Shown: in pieces, positions 36,348 to 45,587 of the stretch
How the letters are laid out: each line of letters opens with the position of its first letter
Position numbering within the stretch: position 1 is the stretch's first letter
Assembly (NCBI RefSeq): GCF_004349265.1
Contig: NZ_SMFL01000004.1
Coordinates: 591,150 to 655,149, forward strand
Origin: Dyadobacter psychrotolerans
GTDB taxonomy: Bacteria > Bacteroidota > Bacteroidia > Cytophagales > Spirosomataceae
DNA length: 64,000 nt
Reading direction: 5' to 3'
The notes under the pieces: model-generated
What the model was told of the DNA's origin: nothing
The model's database searches: none
The model's input: the letters and a program-made list of their open reading frames with translations, nothing else
Made by a program: the position numbers and the translations under genes

Positions 36348-38189
36348 ATGAGAATAATCTTTCAAATCGTTTTTTTTGGCTTTTTGGCTTCGTTTTCATC
36401 CTGGGGGCAGACTCCTCAAACGTACACCACGGCACAGGCACATTCTCATAACGACTACGAGCAGAAATTTCCCTTTTGGTCTGCTTACAATCAGCAATTC
36501 GGATCTGTTGAGGCTGATATTTTTTTGCGTAATGACTCACTTTTTGTGGCACATAATGCAAAGGACATACGCCCGGGACGTACCCTGAAATCCCTGTACC
36601 TGAGCCCTTTGCTCTCGCAGATCAACAAGAATAAAGGCGTGGTTTATTCCAAAACAACCGATTCCTTACAGTTACTGATTGATCTGAAAACATCGGGAAA
36701 GGAAACAATTGCAGTTTTAGTGAGGGAGCTACAGGAGTTTAAATCTATATTGGCACCAAACGGTCCTGTCAAAATTGTGCTCAGCGGAAACACGCCGCCT
36801 CCTGCGGAGTTTGAGAAATATCCAAGTTTTATATATTTTGATGGCCGTCCCGGAATTGTCTACACGGCTTCTCAGCTTTTAAGAGTAGGACTCATCAGCC
36901 AGTCATTTGACACTTTTAGTCATTGGAATGGGAAAGGTGTATTGACCAAAGATGATAAATCGGCGATTGAAAAAGTGGTAACACAGACCCACGCTATTGG
37001 TAAGAAATTAAGACTTTGGGCCACACCGGACTTCATTAATTCCTGGAAGATGTTTATGAATCTGGGTATTGACTATCTGAATACAGATAAAGTCGAAGAA
37101 TTAGGTCCATATCTGCGCAGCAGGCCGGCTTCTGAATATTATGAAATTAAGTCGTATGCTGCTTACAAACCGACCTATCGAAATAATGACAGCAGCGGAG
37201 ATGTCCGAAATGTCATTCTGTTGATTGGCGACGGGATGGGATTGGCGCAGATCTATTCGGGTGTTACTGCCAACAAAGGCGAGCTTAACCTGACGAAGTT
37301 CCTGAATATAGGTTTTTCGAAAACGAGTGCTTCTGATAGTTATATTACCGATTCTGCGGCAGGTGCAACCGCAATGGCAACCGGGAAAAAAACAAGAAAC
37401 AGGGCAATCGGCGTTGACAGTGATTTTAAAGTCATCGCAAACTTGCCGGAAAAACTCAGGCCGCTCGGGATAAAAACAGGGCTGATCTCAGCAGGTAACA
37501 TTTTGGATGCGACTCCGGCAGCGTTTTTTGCTCATCAGCCTTACAGGGATTACGAAAAACTAATAGCACATGACTATCTGAAATCTTCTGTTGACATCCT
37601 GATTGGCGGTGGTGCAAAAATGTTTAACGATGAAAAAGTGAGTGATTCGCTGCGTTTAAAAGGGATTCGCTACTCAAATAACTGGGCAGATCTTGCCGGA
37701 ATGAACCCACCTTTTGTGCTGTTGAATGACGATAAAACCCGGTCGGTTCAAAAAGGAAGAGGAGATTTTTTAACGCAATCTTTCAAAAAAACTTATCGGT
37801 CGTTGGAGAATAACAAAAATGGATTTTTCATTATGGCAGAAGGAGCGCAGATCGATTACGGCGGCCATGCGAACAATATGTCATACGTGGTAACCGAAAT
37901 GCTTGACTTTGATTTGCTGGTGGGAGAGGCCATGAAATATGCAGACTCAAACGGGCAAACATTGGTAATTGTCACGGCGGATCATGAAACGGGCGGGTTG
38001 ACCTTGCTTGACGGAAGTATTTCAAAAGGGTATGTCGATGGACATTTTAGTACCAACGATCATACCGGAATTATGGTATCTGTTTTTGCCTATGGGCCTC
38101 ACTCCATGGATTTTCGCGGTGTTTATGAAAACACGGAAATTTTCGAAAAAATCATGGCCGTATTAAATCTGAATCGCAAAAAGTTGTAG
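36348..38189 (+). CDS. GDPD/PI-PLC-like domain fused to alkaline phosphatase
   Basis: This 613-residue exported protein has two enzymes. Residues ~25-265 resemble a GDPD/PI-PLC barrel with His32, His34 and Asp36 (AHSHNDYEQ), SVEADIFLRNDSLFVAHN, and a C-terminal GIDYLNTDKVEEL. Residues ~285-613 are an alkaline phosphatase with LLIGDGMG (Asp295), nucleophile Ser336 (TDSAAGATAMATG), EGAQIDYGGHANN and VTADHETGGLT, so all metal sites look present. Together they could first cut a phosphodiester and then remove the phosphate. It is the third gene of the SusCD cluster. Confidence 0.88.
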   Translation: MRIIFQIVFFGFLASFSSWGQTPQTYTTAQAHSHNDYEQKFPFWSAYNQQFGSVEADIFLRNDSLFVAHNAKDIRPGRTLKSLYLSPLLSQINKNKGVVYSKTTDSLQLLIDLKTSGKETIAVLVRELQEFKSILAPNGPVKIVLSGNTPPPAEFEKYPSFIYFDGRPGIVYTASQLLRVGLISQSFDTFSHWNGKGVLTKDDKSAIEKVVTQTHAIGKKLRLWATPDFINSWKMFMNLGIDYLNTDKVEELGPYLRSRPASEYYEIKSYAAYKPTYRNNDSSGDVRNVILLIGDGMGLAQIYSGVTANKGELNLTKFLNIGFSKTSASDSYITDSAAGATAMATGKKTRNRAIGVDSDFKVIANLPEKLRPLGIKTGLISAGNILDATPAAFFAHQPYRDYEKLIAHDYLKSSVDILIGGGAKMFNDEKVSDSLRLKGIRYSNNWADLAGMNPPFVLLNDDKTRSVQKGRGDFLTQSFKKTYRSLENNKNGFFIMAEGAQIDYGGHANNMSYVVTEMLDFDLLVGEAMKYADSNGQTLVIVTADHETGGLTLLDGSISKGYVDGHFSTNDHTGIMVSVFAYGPHSMDFRGVYENTEIFEKIMAVLNLNRKKL

Positions 38190-38382
38190 TCGTGAAATGG
38201 CCTAAACTGCTTCAGTTTGATGAGCTAGTGGCGGACCAAATCCTTTTAGAAGGCTGGCGATAAACGTTTACAATATTTTTTACTGATTTAATTGAGTTTT
38301 CTCGGGCAATCAAATAAGGTAACATTTGTGTGGATGAAGTGACCATTCTGTCTCAAATTATCATAAACACTCTGATAAACAA

Positions 38383-40458
38383 ATGATTTTCAATACGACA
38401 AGGAATTTCACAATTCTGGTCACTAAGATACTTTTGCTAACGACAGTTGCTAATGTCCAATACCTGTATGCGCAAAGCGCACAGGTCAATGTGTTTTTGG
38501 GTTCTTCCGGCGATCACGGTCAGCTCTCACCGGCTGCGTCTTCGCCATTGAGTCAGTTGAGTATATTGTCTAAGTCCAGCCCGGCGACGCATACCGGTTA
38601 TGAGAATCTGGCCAAAGACGTTTTGGGTTTTACCCATAACCGGTTTGAAGGTGTGGGCTGTCAGGGAAGTGGGGGGCTGTTGCTATTGAAACCGTTCCTG
38701 GGTACAAGCGACAATGGAAAGCCGCTGCAAAAGATTTCGGATCAGGCAAAACCGGGTGCATATTCAATCACGTTTAACAACGGAATTAGTCTAAAAGCTG
38801 CTGTCTATCAGAATTACGGGCTATCGGAATTCAGCTTTCCCGAAGGTGAGAAAGGTTTTCGTCTTGATCTTTCCCACACGTTTAACAATGCTTTTGTCAA
38901 AGAAGAACATCAGATTGAAGGGGCTCTACTTTGGGGTTGGATAGAGGCTCACAGCACATGCCACGCAGGCACTTACAAAGTTTATTATGCAATGACCCTG
39001 TCAGGCAACGCGAGATGGGAAAATGAAAGCGATCATGTTTTGACGGTTCATCTTCCTGCAGACATTCGCCAAAGCCAAGTTCGCCTTGCCTTTTCGTCCC
39101 TTGACGAGGCTTCTGCGAAACAGAGACTGCTGCTAGGTACTTCCAGTTCTTATAACGAGGTGCTCAAAAAGTCAGAATCTCTTTGGAACGACTACCTTGG
39201 AGTTGTGCAGGTGGAAGGGCCAAGTGAACGGAAGTCGCTGTTTTATTCGCTTCTGTACAGGACGATTCAATCTCCCTATCTTGTTTCAGAAAATGACGGA
39301 CGCTTTCGCGGCACAGATGGAAATATTCATCAGGCTGACGGAAAACGTTATCATGGTTGGGCGATATGGGATAATTATAAGACGCAGATGCCATTGTTTT
39401 CCATACTTTATCCGGCTCTCTACCAGGATATTGCTCATTCGGTCGCTAATCTTTATCGCTATGGGAAATATGATTATGCAGGTCCATTCGAGCCTGCAAA
39501 TACAGTCCGCACCGAGCATGCAGCCGTTGTATTGCTGGATGCGATTAAAAAGGGACACGACCTGGATTTTGCGGCAATCCGCGATTCACTGCTTACGGAT
39601 ACGGCCCGTTTCGACTTTTCAAAACCGGATAAATATCTGGAAGCATCTTTTGACATGTGGACGATGGCAGGATTGTTTGCAAACTCAGACAAGGATAAAG
39701 CCAGGCACTTTCTGACACGTTCGCAATCTTATAAGCCTGTTTGGGAAAGAGAATTCAAAGATTTAAGCAAAAATGACGTGGATCGTATGTCAGCCAGAAA
39801 AATGTATCAGGGTACAATCCGCCAATACCGCTGGGCAGTACCTTTTGATGTTAAGGGTCTGGTCGAACTTGCAGGCGGTAAAACTGCATTTACTGAACAA
39901 CTGGACGAATTTTTTGATGGCCACTATTTCAACCGGGCCAACGAGCCTGATCTGCAGTCGCCCGCTTTGTATTACGCCAGTGAAAAGCCCTGGAAATATC
40001 AGCAGCTTGTACATCAACTGGCAGTGGATACGGTGATTCAATATTATTTCAATGATAATAGCCGCGGTATTGGCGCGCATATCGACAGGATATATAAAAA
40101 TACCCCAAAGGCATTTGTGCGCACGATGGATGATGATGCCGGGGCCATGTCCGGCTGGTTTGTTCTGACCGCGATGGGTATTCAGCAACCACTTGTAGGA
40201 GAGCCGGTTTACTATCTGAATGTGCCTTTGTTTGAAAAAGTTTCGATTCGTCTGCCGAACGGCAAACTGGAAATCAGCGTACCTGGCTTCTCCGACTTAA
40301 AACAGTATATTCGACGGGTAATATTGAACGGAAAGGACTTGAACCGAATCTGGCTTACCCACCAGGAAATTATGACAGGGGGTAAATTGGTCATTGAAGC
40401 AACTGACAAACCCACCAGTTACGGCTCAGACACGATTTGGATTTCGGATGGCAAATAG
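38383..40458 (+). CDS. GH92 family exo-alpha-mannosidase
   Basis: This 691-residue exported protein (signal near LYAQ) is GH92: NVFLGSSGDHGQLSPAASSP, GVGCQGSGGLLLLKP at the N-terminal sandwich, WAIWDNYKTQMPLFSILYP, and the C-terminal MDDDAGAMSGWFVLTAMG with acidic residues of the active site, ending in NGKLEISVPG. GH92 enzymes are calcium-dependent exo-mannosidases, usually alpha-1,2 or alpha-1,3. It points to mannan- or mannose-phosphate-containing glycans as a target of this cluster. Confidence 0.9.
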   Translation: MIFNTTRNFTILVTKILLLTTVANVQYLYAQSAQVNVFLGSSGDHGQLSPAASSPLSQLSILSKSSPATHTGYENLAKDVLGFTHNRFEGVGCQGSGGLLLLKPFLGTSDNGKPLQKISDQAKPGAYSITFNNGISLKAAVYQNYGLSEFSFPEGEKGFRLDLSHTFNNAFVKEEHQIEGALLWGWIEAHSTCHAGTYKVYYAMTLSGNARWENESDHVLTVHLPADIRQSQVRLAFSSLDEASAKQRLLLGTSSSYNEVLKKSESLWNDYLGVVQVEGPSERKSLFYSLLYRTIQSPYLVSENDGRFRGTDGNIHQADGKRYHGWAIWDNYKTQMPLFSILYPALYQDIAHSVANLYRYGKYDYAGPFEPANTVRTEHAAVVLLDAIKKGHDLDFAAIRDSLLTDTARFDFSKPDKYLEASFDMWTMAGLFANSDKDKARHFLTRSQSYKPVWEREFKDLSKNDVDRMSARKMYQGTIRQYRWAVPFDVKGLVELAGGKTAFTEQLDEFFDGHYFNRANEPDLQSPALYYASEKPWKYQQLVHQLAVDTVIQYYFNDNSRGIGAHIDRIYKNTPKAFVRTMDDDAGAMSGWFVLTAMGIQQPLVGEPVYYLNVPLFEKVSIRLPNGKLEISVPGFSDLKQYIRRVILNGKDLNRIWLTHQEIMTGGKLVIEATDKPTSYGSDTIWISDGK

Positions 40459-40659
40459 CCATCTCGGTTTTCAATTTGGTTTGATCGGCACTTTATACAC
40501 TTACCCTGGTAACAGTATTAGGTGTAGCATCGATAGGATTACCTACTTCACTGACGTTGTTGGAGATCTTGGTATTAAAACCGAAACGATCGCAGGATAA
40601 GTCTTTCAAAACGTCATGTCTACGGGATGCAGTCAGCTGTGTGATGAAAAAGACTTGCA

Positions 40660-41733
40660 TTACTTTTGATTGCTAATTTGTACCACACCGTTCACAGCGA
40701 GGGTGTTAATTAAAGGCTTTGTTGGTCGAAGACTCCACGAAAACCGGAGACTAACCGGATGATGATCCGATAATGGTGTTCCTTTACTATCACTGAAAAG
40801 TTTATTTTCAAGATTATATTCCGATACCTGTAGTTGTATTTGATCATTGCTGCGGTAAAGGATTTTGTCAATCGACTCCAAAGAACTATCTAAGTTCAAA
40901 ATATTGCTTTCAGGCAGGTTCGGTGTTGCTTTTGGTAAACGATCATTATTAATCAAAACCAGCCAGGCGTCTCTAAGCCCGTTAAAATTTAGTAACTGTT
41001 CCAAATTATCCTGATCGTAACTGTAACGTGCGTTCAAATCACCCATAACAATAACGGGCCGGCCTTGAGAATTTTGTTTGATAAAACCGGAAAGCTGTTT
41101 GATATTTTCACGTCTTGCTGCCGCTGCCGCCGGGTGGTTGTAGGCATTTGCATGAACATTGTACAGGTCAACATATAATCCTCTTGCAATTTCTAAACGT
41201 GAAAAAGTAAAACCTTTGGGCGTAAGACAATCTGCGCCTGTGCAGTCATTCCAGGATATGCGGCGTATGGAATGGACCGGATATATAGACAGTGTATTTA
41301 AGCCGTCTCCAAACGGAACGCCGCCTTTTGAACGGCTGCGGAAAGGATGTGTATTTCCGTGGTTGTATAAAGATTTGTTATAGTTGAAGTCCTCCTGGAC
41401 ATGTACGATATCGAATGCATTTAACCTTCTTCCGATTTCAGCAATGCTTGGCGCACGTTTGGTTGCTGCGCTGGAAATGATTTCAGGAAGACCGGCTATA
41501 TTATAAGTCAGCACAGAAAATTCACCGCTGTTTGCGCTGTCCGGAACAGTCGTTACGTTATTTCGTTCTAAACCGGATTGTTTATCCAAATTGTAATTGG
41601 TTTCAAAACCTGAGGAGAAAAATACCAGAGAGGCGAGTGTTAGTGTAGGGGCAAGACGGGTTGCCAACCGGGTTGCCAACCGTGTTTCAAACCGGGTTTC
41701 CAACGTCTTTTTCTTGACAGACTTCCGTATCAT
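40660..41733 (-). CDS. Exported endonuclease/exonuclease/phosphatase-family protein
   Basis: This 357-residue protein has an EEP fold: VLTYNIAGLP, VHVQEDFNYN (metal-binding Glu), YNVHANAY, VMGDLNARYS and LSDHHPVSLRFSW (catalytic His). EEP proteins outside the cell act as sphingomyelinases, inositol-phosphate phosphatases or nucleases. The N-terminus carries a run of four 12-bp repeats coding for E/A-T-R-F/L units before the hydrophobic signal segment. It is convergent with GH92. Confidence 0.85.
   Translation of the reverse strand: MIRKSVKKKTLETRFETRLATRLATRLAPTLTLASLVFFSSGFETNYNLDKQSGLERNNVTTVPDSANSGEFSVLTYNIAGLPEIISSAATKRAPSIAEIGRRLNAFDIVHVQEDFNYNKSLYNHGNTHPFRSRSKGGVPFGDGLNTLSIYPVHSIRRISWNDCTGADCLTPKGFTFSRLEIARGLYVDLYNVHANAYNHPAAAAARRENIKQLSGFIKQNSQGRPVIVMGDLNARYSYDQDNLEQLLNFNGLRDAWLVLINNDRLPKATPNLPESNILNLDSSLESIDKILYRSNDQIQLQVSEYNLENKLFSDSKGTPLSDHHPVSLRFSWSLRPTKPLINTLAVNGVVQISNQK
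41657..41704. repeat. Four 12-bp tandem repeats inside the EEP gene
   Basis: CGGGTTGCCAAC occurs twice exactly (41657-41668, 41669-41680), then CGTGTTTCAAAC and CGGGTTTCCAAC. On the minus strand each unit codes for four residues of the type (E/A)TR(F/L), and each unit adds one positive charge to the start of the protein. Copy-number change would stay in frame. Confidence 0.8.
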
Positions 41734-41881
41734 TACAATGTGGTTTTGTTTCTCAAAATTACATCACCACTATGATCCCGAAAGTACCTGTATATTAACG
41801 TTTTATTATGTATTAGCCGGTTTGCCTTTGAATGGTATGATTGTAAAGTAAGGTCTCAATTTCCCCGGCTGCTGCATTGCT

Positions 41882-43084
41882 TTACCTGTTTGTATCACTT
41901 GTTTTGACTTTTTGACCGGTTTGAACAAGTAATTTAAATTGGCTCCAATACGAGCTCACCATTTTCTCCCAACTGAAAGTATTTTGGGTGTAGCTTTTTG
42001 CTGATTCCAATTGCTTTTTGATAACATCAGGATTTTCTATAAAATTGTTTAAAACTGCCGTCCAGTCACTTGTAGATCCGGTGCGGATCAATGTACCGTT
42101 TTTTTGATCCGTAATAGCGTCTGTGATCCCATCTGTATCTGCTGCAAATACCCAGCTGCCACATAAACTAGCTTCCAGGCAAACCAGCCCAAATCCTTCC
42201 ATGTCACCCTCTACGGCGATATTTGGCATGATAAATCCGTCTGTTGCTAGCAATATCTGAATTAGCTCTTCGAATGGCAACTTGCCCAGATGAAGCACAT
42301 TCTGACTATATTTCTTTGTATTTAAAAGAATACGGATTTTATTTTCATCGGCAGGATAACCGGTGAATAGTTCAATTTTTGTACGGAAAATTGGCGGTAA
42401 GAAGTGATAAAAACGGTCTTGCCAGGTTCTTGATTTATTGAATGGGCCGGCCATCAGTAAAATGAGATTTCCTTCTAATTCTGGCAGTACATATTGGAGA
42501 AACCAGGAAAATCCTTTTCTTTTCACAGGTCTGCCCAAGGTTGTCAGAATGGTTTTTCCGCTCAGATCAATTCCGTATTTAGTTCTAAACAATTGATGAA
42601 AATTACTGTCAGGTCTATGCTGTAAAAGCGTATGGTCGACCCCGTTACTGATAACGACCACTTTTCTCACGCCGATGCCGCGCTGCACGCAAGCCTGTTT
42701 GGTTGCGTGACTTACTGCAATGATCAGATCAAAGCGGTTGAATTTTGGAAGGATGTACTTTTGATAAATCGTGCTCGGGAAAACAACGTCAAGTCCGTGA
42801 ACAGTTACCGAACGGTAAAGATGCGCATAGCTTTTATGATGCAGACAAAAAGTGGCGATCAGCGCATCATTAAAGTGAATCACGGATATCGAAGGGTATT
42901 CGCTGCACAAATCCTGTATTCTTTTTTCAAGCGAAAGAAAAAATGCAATCCTGCTTTGCTGACCTGTGTAAACGATGGAATGAACGTTTGTAAAGCGCTT
43001 CATGCCATCAATCAGTTCAAAACTTTGCTTTTCCATTCCACCCACAGCAGGTGGAAATTTATGACTTATGAACAGAATCTCCAT
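41882..43084 (-). CDS. Glycosyltransferase family 4
   Basis: This 400-residue cytoplasmic protein is a GT-B fold glycosyltransferase. It starts MEILFISHKFPPAVGGMEKQ, has VVISNGVDHTLLQHRPDSN, ILTTLGRPVKRKGFSWFLQY and the GT4 donor-binding Glu region EGFGLVCLEASLCG. Its 5' end overlaps the flippase-like gene by 26 bp, so it is the last gene of a tightly packed operon. Acceptor and sugar are unknown; a lipid acceptor is likely given its neighbours. Confidence 0.88.
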   Translation of the reverse strand: MEILFISHKFPPAVGGMEKQSFELIDGMKRFTNVHSIVYTGQQSRIAFFLSLEKRIQDLCSEYPSISVIHFNDALIATFCLHHKSYAHLYRSVTVHGLDVVFPSTIYQKYILPKFNRFDLIIAVSHATKQACVQRGIGVRKVVVISNGVDHTLLQHRPDSNFHQLFRTKYGIDLSGKTILTTLGRPVKRKGFSWFLQYVLPELEGNLILLMAGPFNKSRTWQDRFYHFLPPIFRTKIELFTGYPADENKIRILLNTKKYSQNVLHLGKLPFEELIQILLATDGFIMPNIAVEGDMEGFGLVCLEASLCGSWVFAADTDGITDAITDQKNGTLIRTGSTSDWTAVLNNFIENPDVIKKQLESAKSYTQNTFSWEKMVSSYWSQFKLLVQTGQKVKTSDTNR

Positions 43085-44087
43085 TAAAAAATTTTGACAA
43101 CCCTTTACGTTTCATATCATATAAAAAATAAAAAACCATCCCGCAAATAAGCCAGAAAACCTGGCGGGATCGTCGTAAAACGGAGACCGTAATCCATACA
43201 CCGGCATCCTGGATACCGACCAGTTCGAGCATTACCTTGTTGCCAATCTCTTCAACCCCGATCTGTCCGGGAATAAAGGCACCGGCAGATTTGAACAGAA
43301 TGATCCCCATATCGACAAAAAGCACTTGCAGAATACCAGTTTTTATACCGAGAAATTTTAAGATGGCGTAAATTTCCAGCGAGCCAATTACCCAATGCAG
43401 TGAGAAAAACAAAGTGCACAGTAAAAGCCCTTTTTTATTGGTTTTAAAAAAATGATTGAATTCAATGAAAACCTGCCTCAACTTATAAATGTCTGCCAGT
43501 TTTTGAATTTTAAGACTGAGTTTTGACCGGGCAAAAATCTCCCTTATGTAAGTGCTTCTGGAAAAGATAACAACTATGACAAGAAGTACAATAAGCCAGG
43601 CGAAAACCAGCAGTGTAGCCATGGGAAGACGCTCAAAGAAGTCGTAATCGGTAAGGAAAACATAGGCTAAAGTCAAAAAGAACAGAAGCAACTGAGTGAT
43701 GGCTATCATAATTCTGGAAATTAGCACAGAGGAAATCATCTCCGCTTTTTTCACCGGTGTATCTTGGAGTAAATAGACTTTGACAGCCTCTCCGGCCACG
43801 ACGCTGGCCGGGTTGACAAGGCTTACCATTTCACCAATGTGTCTGATTAAAAACAGGTAAGTGACGCTGATCTTTTCTGCTTTTTTGCCCAGTGTATATT
43901 TCCAGCCGATTGTCGCCGACCAGTACGCTGCCAACGTGATCAGCAGCAGGTAGATGAATTGGTATCCAATTTTGCTAAGTGATAAGGTAACCTGCTGCAT
44001 ATCTGTTGCCTTTACAAAAAGACAAAAAGACAAGATAATTGTAATAATGGCGGTGACCTTGAATATTTTCACGTAACAGAAGGTCAA
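43059..44087 (-). CDS. Lysylphosphatidylglycerol-synthase-like membrane protein (UPF0104)
   Basis: This 342-residue protein has about 7-8 membrane segments and the family stretches GWKYTLGKKAEKISVTYLF, SLVNPASVVAGEAVKVYLL and FIPGQIGVEEIGNKVML. It is the transmembrane (flippase-like) part of the LPG synthase family, without the synthase domain. It overlaps both neighbouring glycosyltransferase genes (4 and 26 bp), so translation is coupled; it probably moves or helps make a glycolipid. Confidence 0.88.
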   Translation of the reverse strand: MTFCYVKIFKVTAIITIILSFCLFVKATDMQQVTLSLSKIGYQFIYLLLITLAAYWSATIGWKYTLGKKAEKISVTYLFLIRHIGEMVSLVNPASVVAGEAVKVYLLQDTPVKKAEMISSVLISRIMIAITQLLLFFLTLAYVFLTDYDFFERLPMATLLVFAWLIVLLVIVVIFSRSTYIREIFARSKLSLKIQKLADIYKLRQVFIEFNHFFKTNKKGLLLCTLFFSLHWVIGSLEIYAILKFLGIKTGILQVLFVDMGIILFKSAGAFIPGQIGVEEIGNKVMLELVGIQDAGVWITVSVLRRSRQVFWLICGMVFYFLYDMKRKGLSKFFNGDSVHKS

Positions 44088-45385
44088 ATATGGAGCACAC
44101 CTGCCATACTTTGCAGGTCATCAAAGTAAACATCGGTTAGTTTATCCCAATCCAGATCGAGACTGAAACTTCGTCCTTTCTGAGAAAAACGGGCTCTCAG
44201 CGGATCATCTGAAAGGATCGTTTGAATTTTGTCAACGTAATCGGCATGATTCTGTGGCTGACATTTAAAACCATTGATTCCTTGCTCGATAAAGTCTCTC
44301 GAGCCGCCGCCATCTGCAATAACGCACGGCAGCCCGCAGGCCATTGCTTCCAGAACCACATTGCCGTAAGTTTCAGAAACGGATGTAAAAAGAAAGACAT
44401 CCGCTGATGCGTACAACTTCGCGAGTTCAGCGTGCTGAAGACTTCCGGTGAAAAATGCTTTATTCATCTTTTGCTGACAAGCCTTTTTTGCAATACCATC
44501 CCCTGCGATGATAAAGTTATATTTTAGATTTTTGCTTTGACAGTATTCATAGATCCTGATTAAGGTTTCAAGGTTTTTCTCCCAAACAAGCCGAGAAGCA
44601 AACAAAATGTTAGGATTATTATTGCCTGTTGTCAATCGGAGTGAAGTTGTATCTCTTTTCTCCGGAGAAAACAGGTGTGTATCTATTCCTCGCTTCCAAA
44701 GTTTTAGTCCGGATTGACTTATTCCCATTTGTTGCATTTCGGCGGCAATGCTTTCTGATGGAACGTACACCAGTTCACATTGATTATAAAAGTTCTTTTG
44801 TGCGACCATTAGTTTCGCTTTTACCAGATCGATCAGAAAAGGCGCCTTACTGAGGTAATAGCTTATATAGGATATAAAGTGGGTGTGGTAAATCGAAATA
44901 ACAGGTAGCTGCAGGGATCGGGCATATTGAAGAGCAAAGCTGCCTAACAGCGATGGTGTTGCTATATGGATTATATCAGGATCGAAAGCCGATAGTTTTT
45001 CCCTGAGTGTTTTATCCGCCAGATAGGGAAGTGCCATGGAGTAACTTTTGTTGAAAGGGACAGTAAGCGTAGGTATGCAAACACATTCAAATCCAAAAAG
45101 CTCATCAGGTCCTTTGCCACAGATGAAAAGAAATTCAAAGTGCTGTTGCGGAATTCTTCTGATGATCTGGAACATGGTCCGGGAAGCGCCGTCGAAGTCT
45201 TCAATCAGAATTTCAGCAAAGAAGGCGATCTTGATTTTTTTCAATTTCTGCGGATTTATCTTTTTAAAATTTGATAAATATACCAAGGCAGCTGATTTGA
45301 AAATTAATGCACTGAAATGATCACAATAATTTAATACAGAATCAGTCACGTTATAACGGTAAGGCGTTTCTCCGAAGAGGAACAT
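44084..45385 (-). CDS. Glycosyltransferase family 4
   Basis: This is a GT-B glycosyltransferase; the fold starts near residue 50 (KIKIAFFAEILIEDFDGASR), so the first ~45 residues are unusual and a later non-ATG start is possible. Other marks: HIATPSLLGSFAL, ISIYHTHFISYISYY, FASRLVWEKNLETL and TSVSETYGNVVLEAMACGLP (donor-binding Glu). The order resembles the group that makes sugar diacylglycerols or SQDG, but that is only a resemblance. First gene of the three-gene operon, with an ATGA overlap to the next. Confidence 0.87.
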   Translation of the reverse strand: MFLFGETPYRYNVTDSVLNYCDHFSALIFKSAALVYLSNFKKINPQKLKKIKIAFFAEILIEDFDGASRTMFQIIRRIPQQHFEFLFICGKGPDELFGFECVCIPTLTVPFNKSYSMALPYLADKTLREKLSAFDPDIIHIATPSLLGSFALQYARSLQLPVISIYHTHFISYISYYLSKAPFLIDLVKAKLMVAQKNFYNQCELVYVPSESIAAEMQQMGISQSGLKLWKRGIDTHLFSPEKRDTTSLRLTTGNNNPNILFASRLVWEKNLETLIRIYEYCQSKNLKYNFIIAGDGIAKKACQQKMNKAFFTGSLQHAELAKLYASADVFLFTSVSETYGNVVLEAMACGLPCVIADGGGSRDFIEQGINGFKCQPQNHADYVDKIQTILSDDPLRARFSQKGRSFSLDLDWDKLTDVYFDDLQSMAGVLHI

Positions 45386-45555
45386 TTATGGATTGCAATG
45401 TAATACCCTGGTTTTATTGTCTGAAAAGAAGATAAATTATATTTATCCTTATCAGCCTAATGGATAAAACACGTCTAAAACACTGCTTTAAACCTGCTGG
45501 CATTATGTTATTGTTAAGATTGCTTTTCCTACCGTTAGGATCTGATCAGGCATAT

Positions 45556-45563
45556 TAGTTTTG
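45556..45563 (+). promoter_or_regulatory. Candidate -7 element before the choice-of-anchor I gene
   Basis: TAGTTTTG matches TAnnTTTG exactly, 25 bp before the chosen start at 45588. A clear TTTG at the -33 position is missing. Confidence 0.35.
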
Positions 45564-45587
45564 CTTTTTACATACTCAGATCACTAT

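Noticed and set aside
31347-45519. ATTGTTAAGA shared upstream of SusC (31347) and the choice-of-anchor I gene (45510) as a Pho-type box
   Set aside because: A ten-base A/T-rich match is expected by chance in 64 kb, and it is not repeated in tandem as a Pho box should be.
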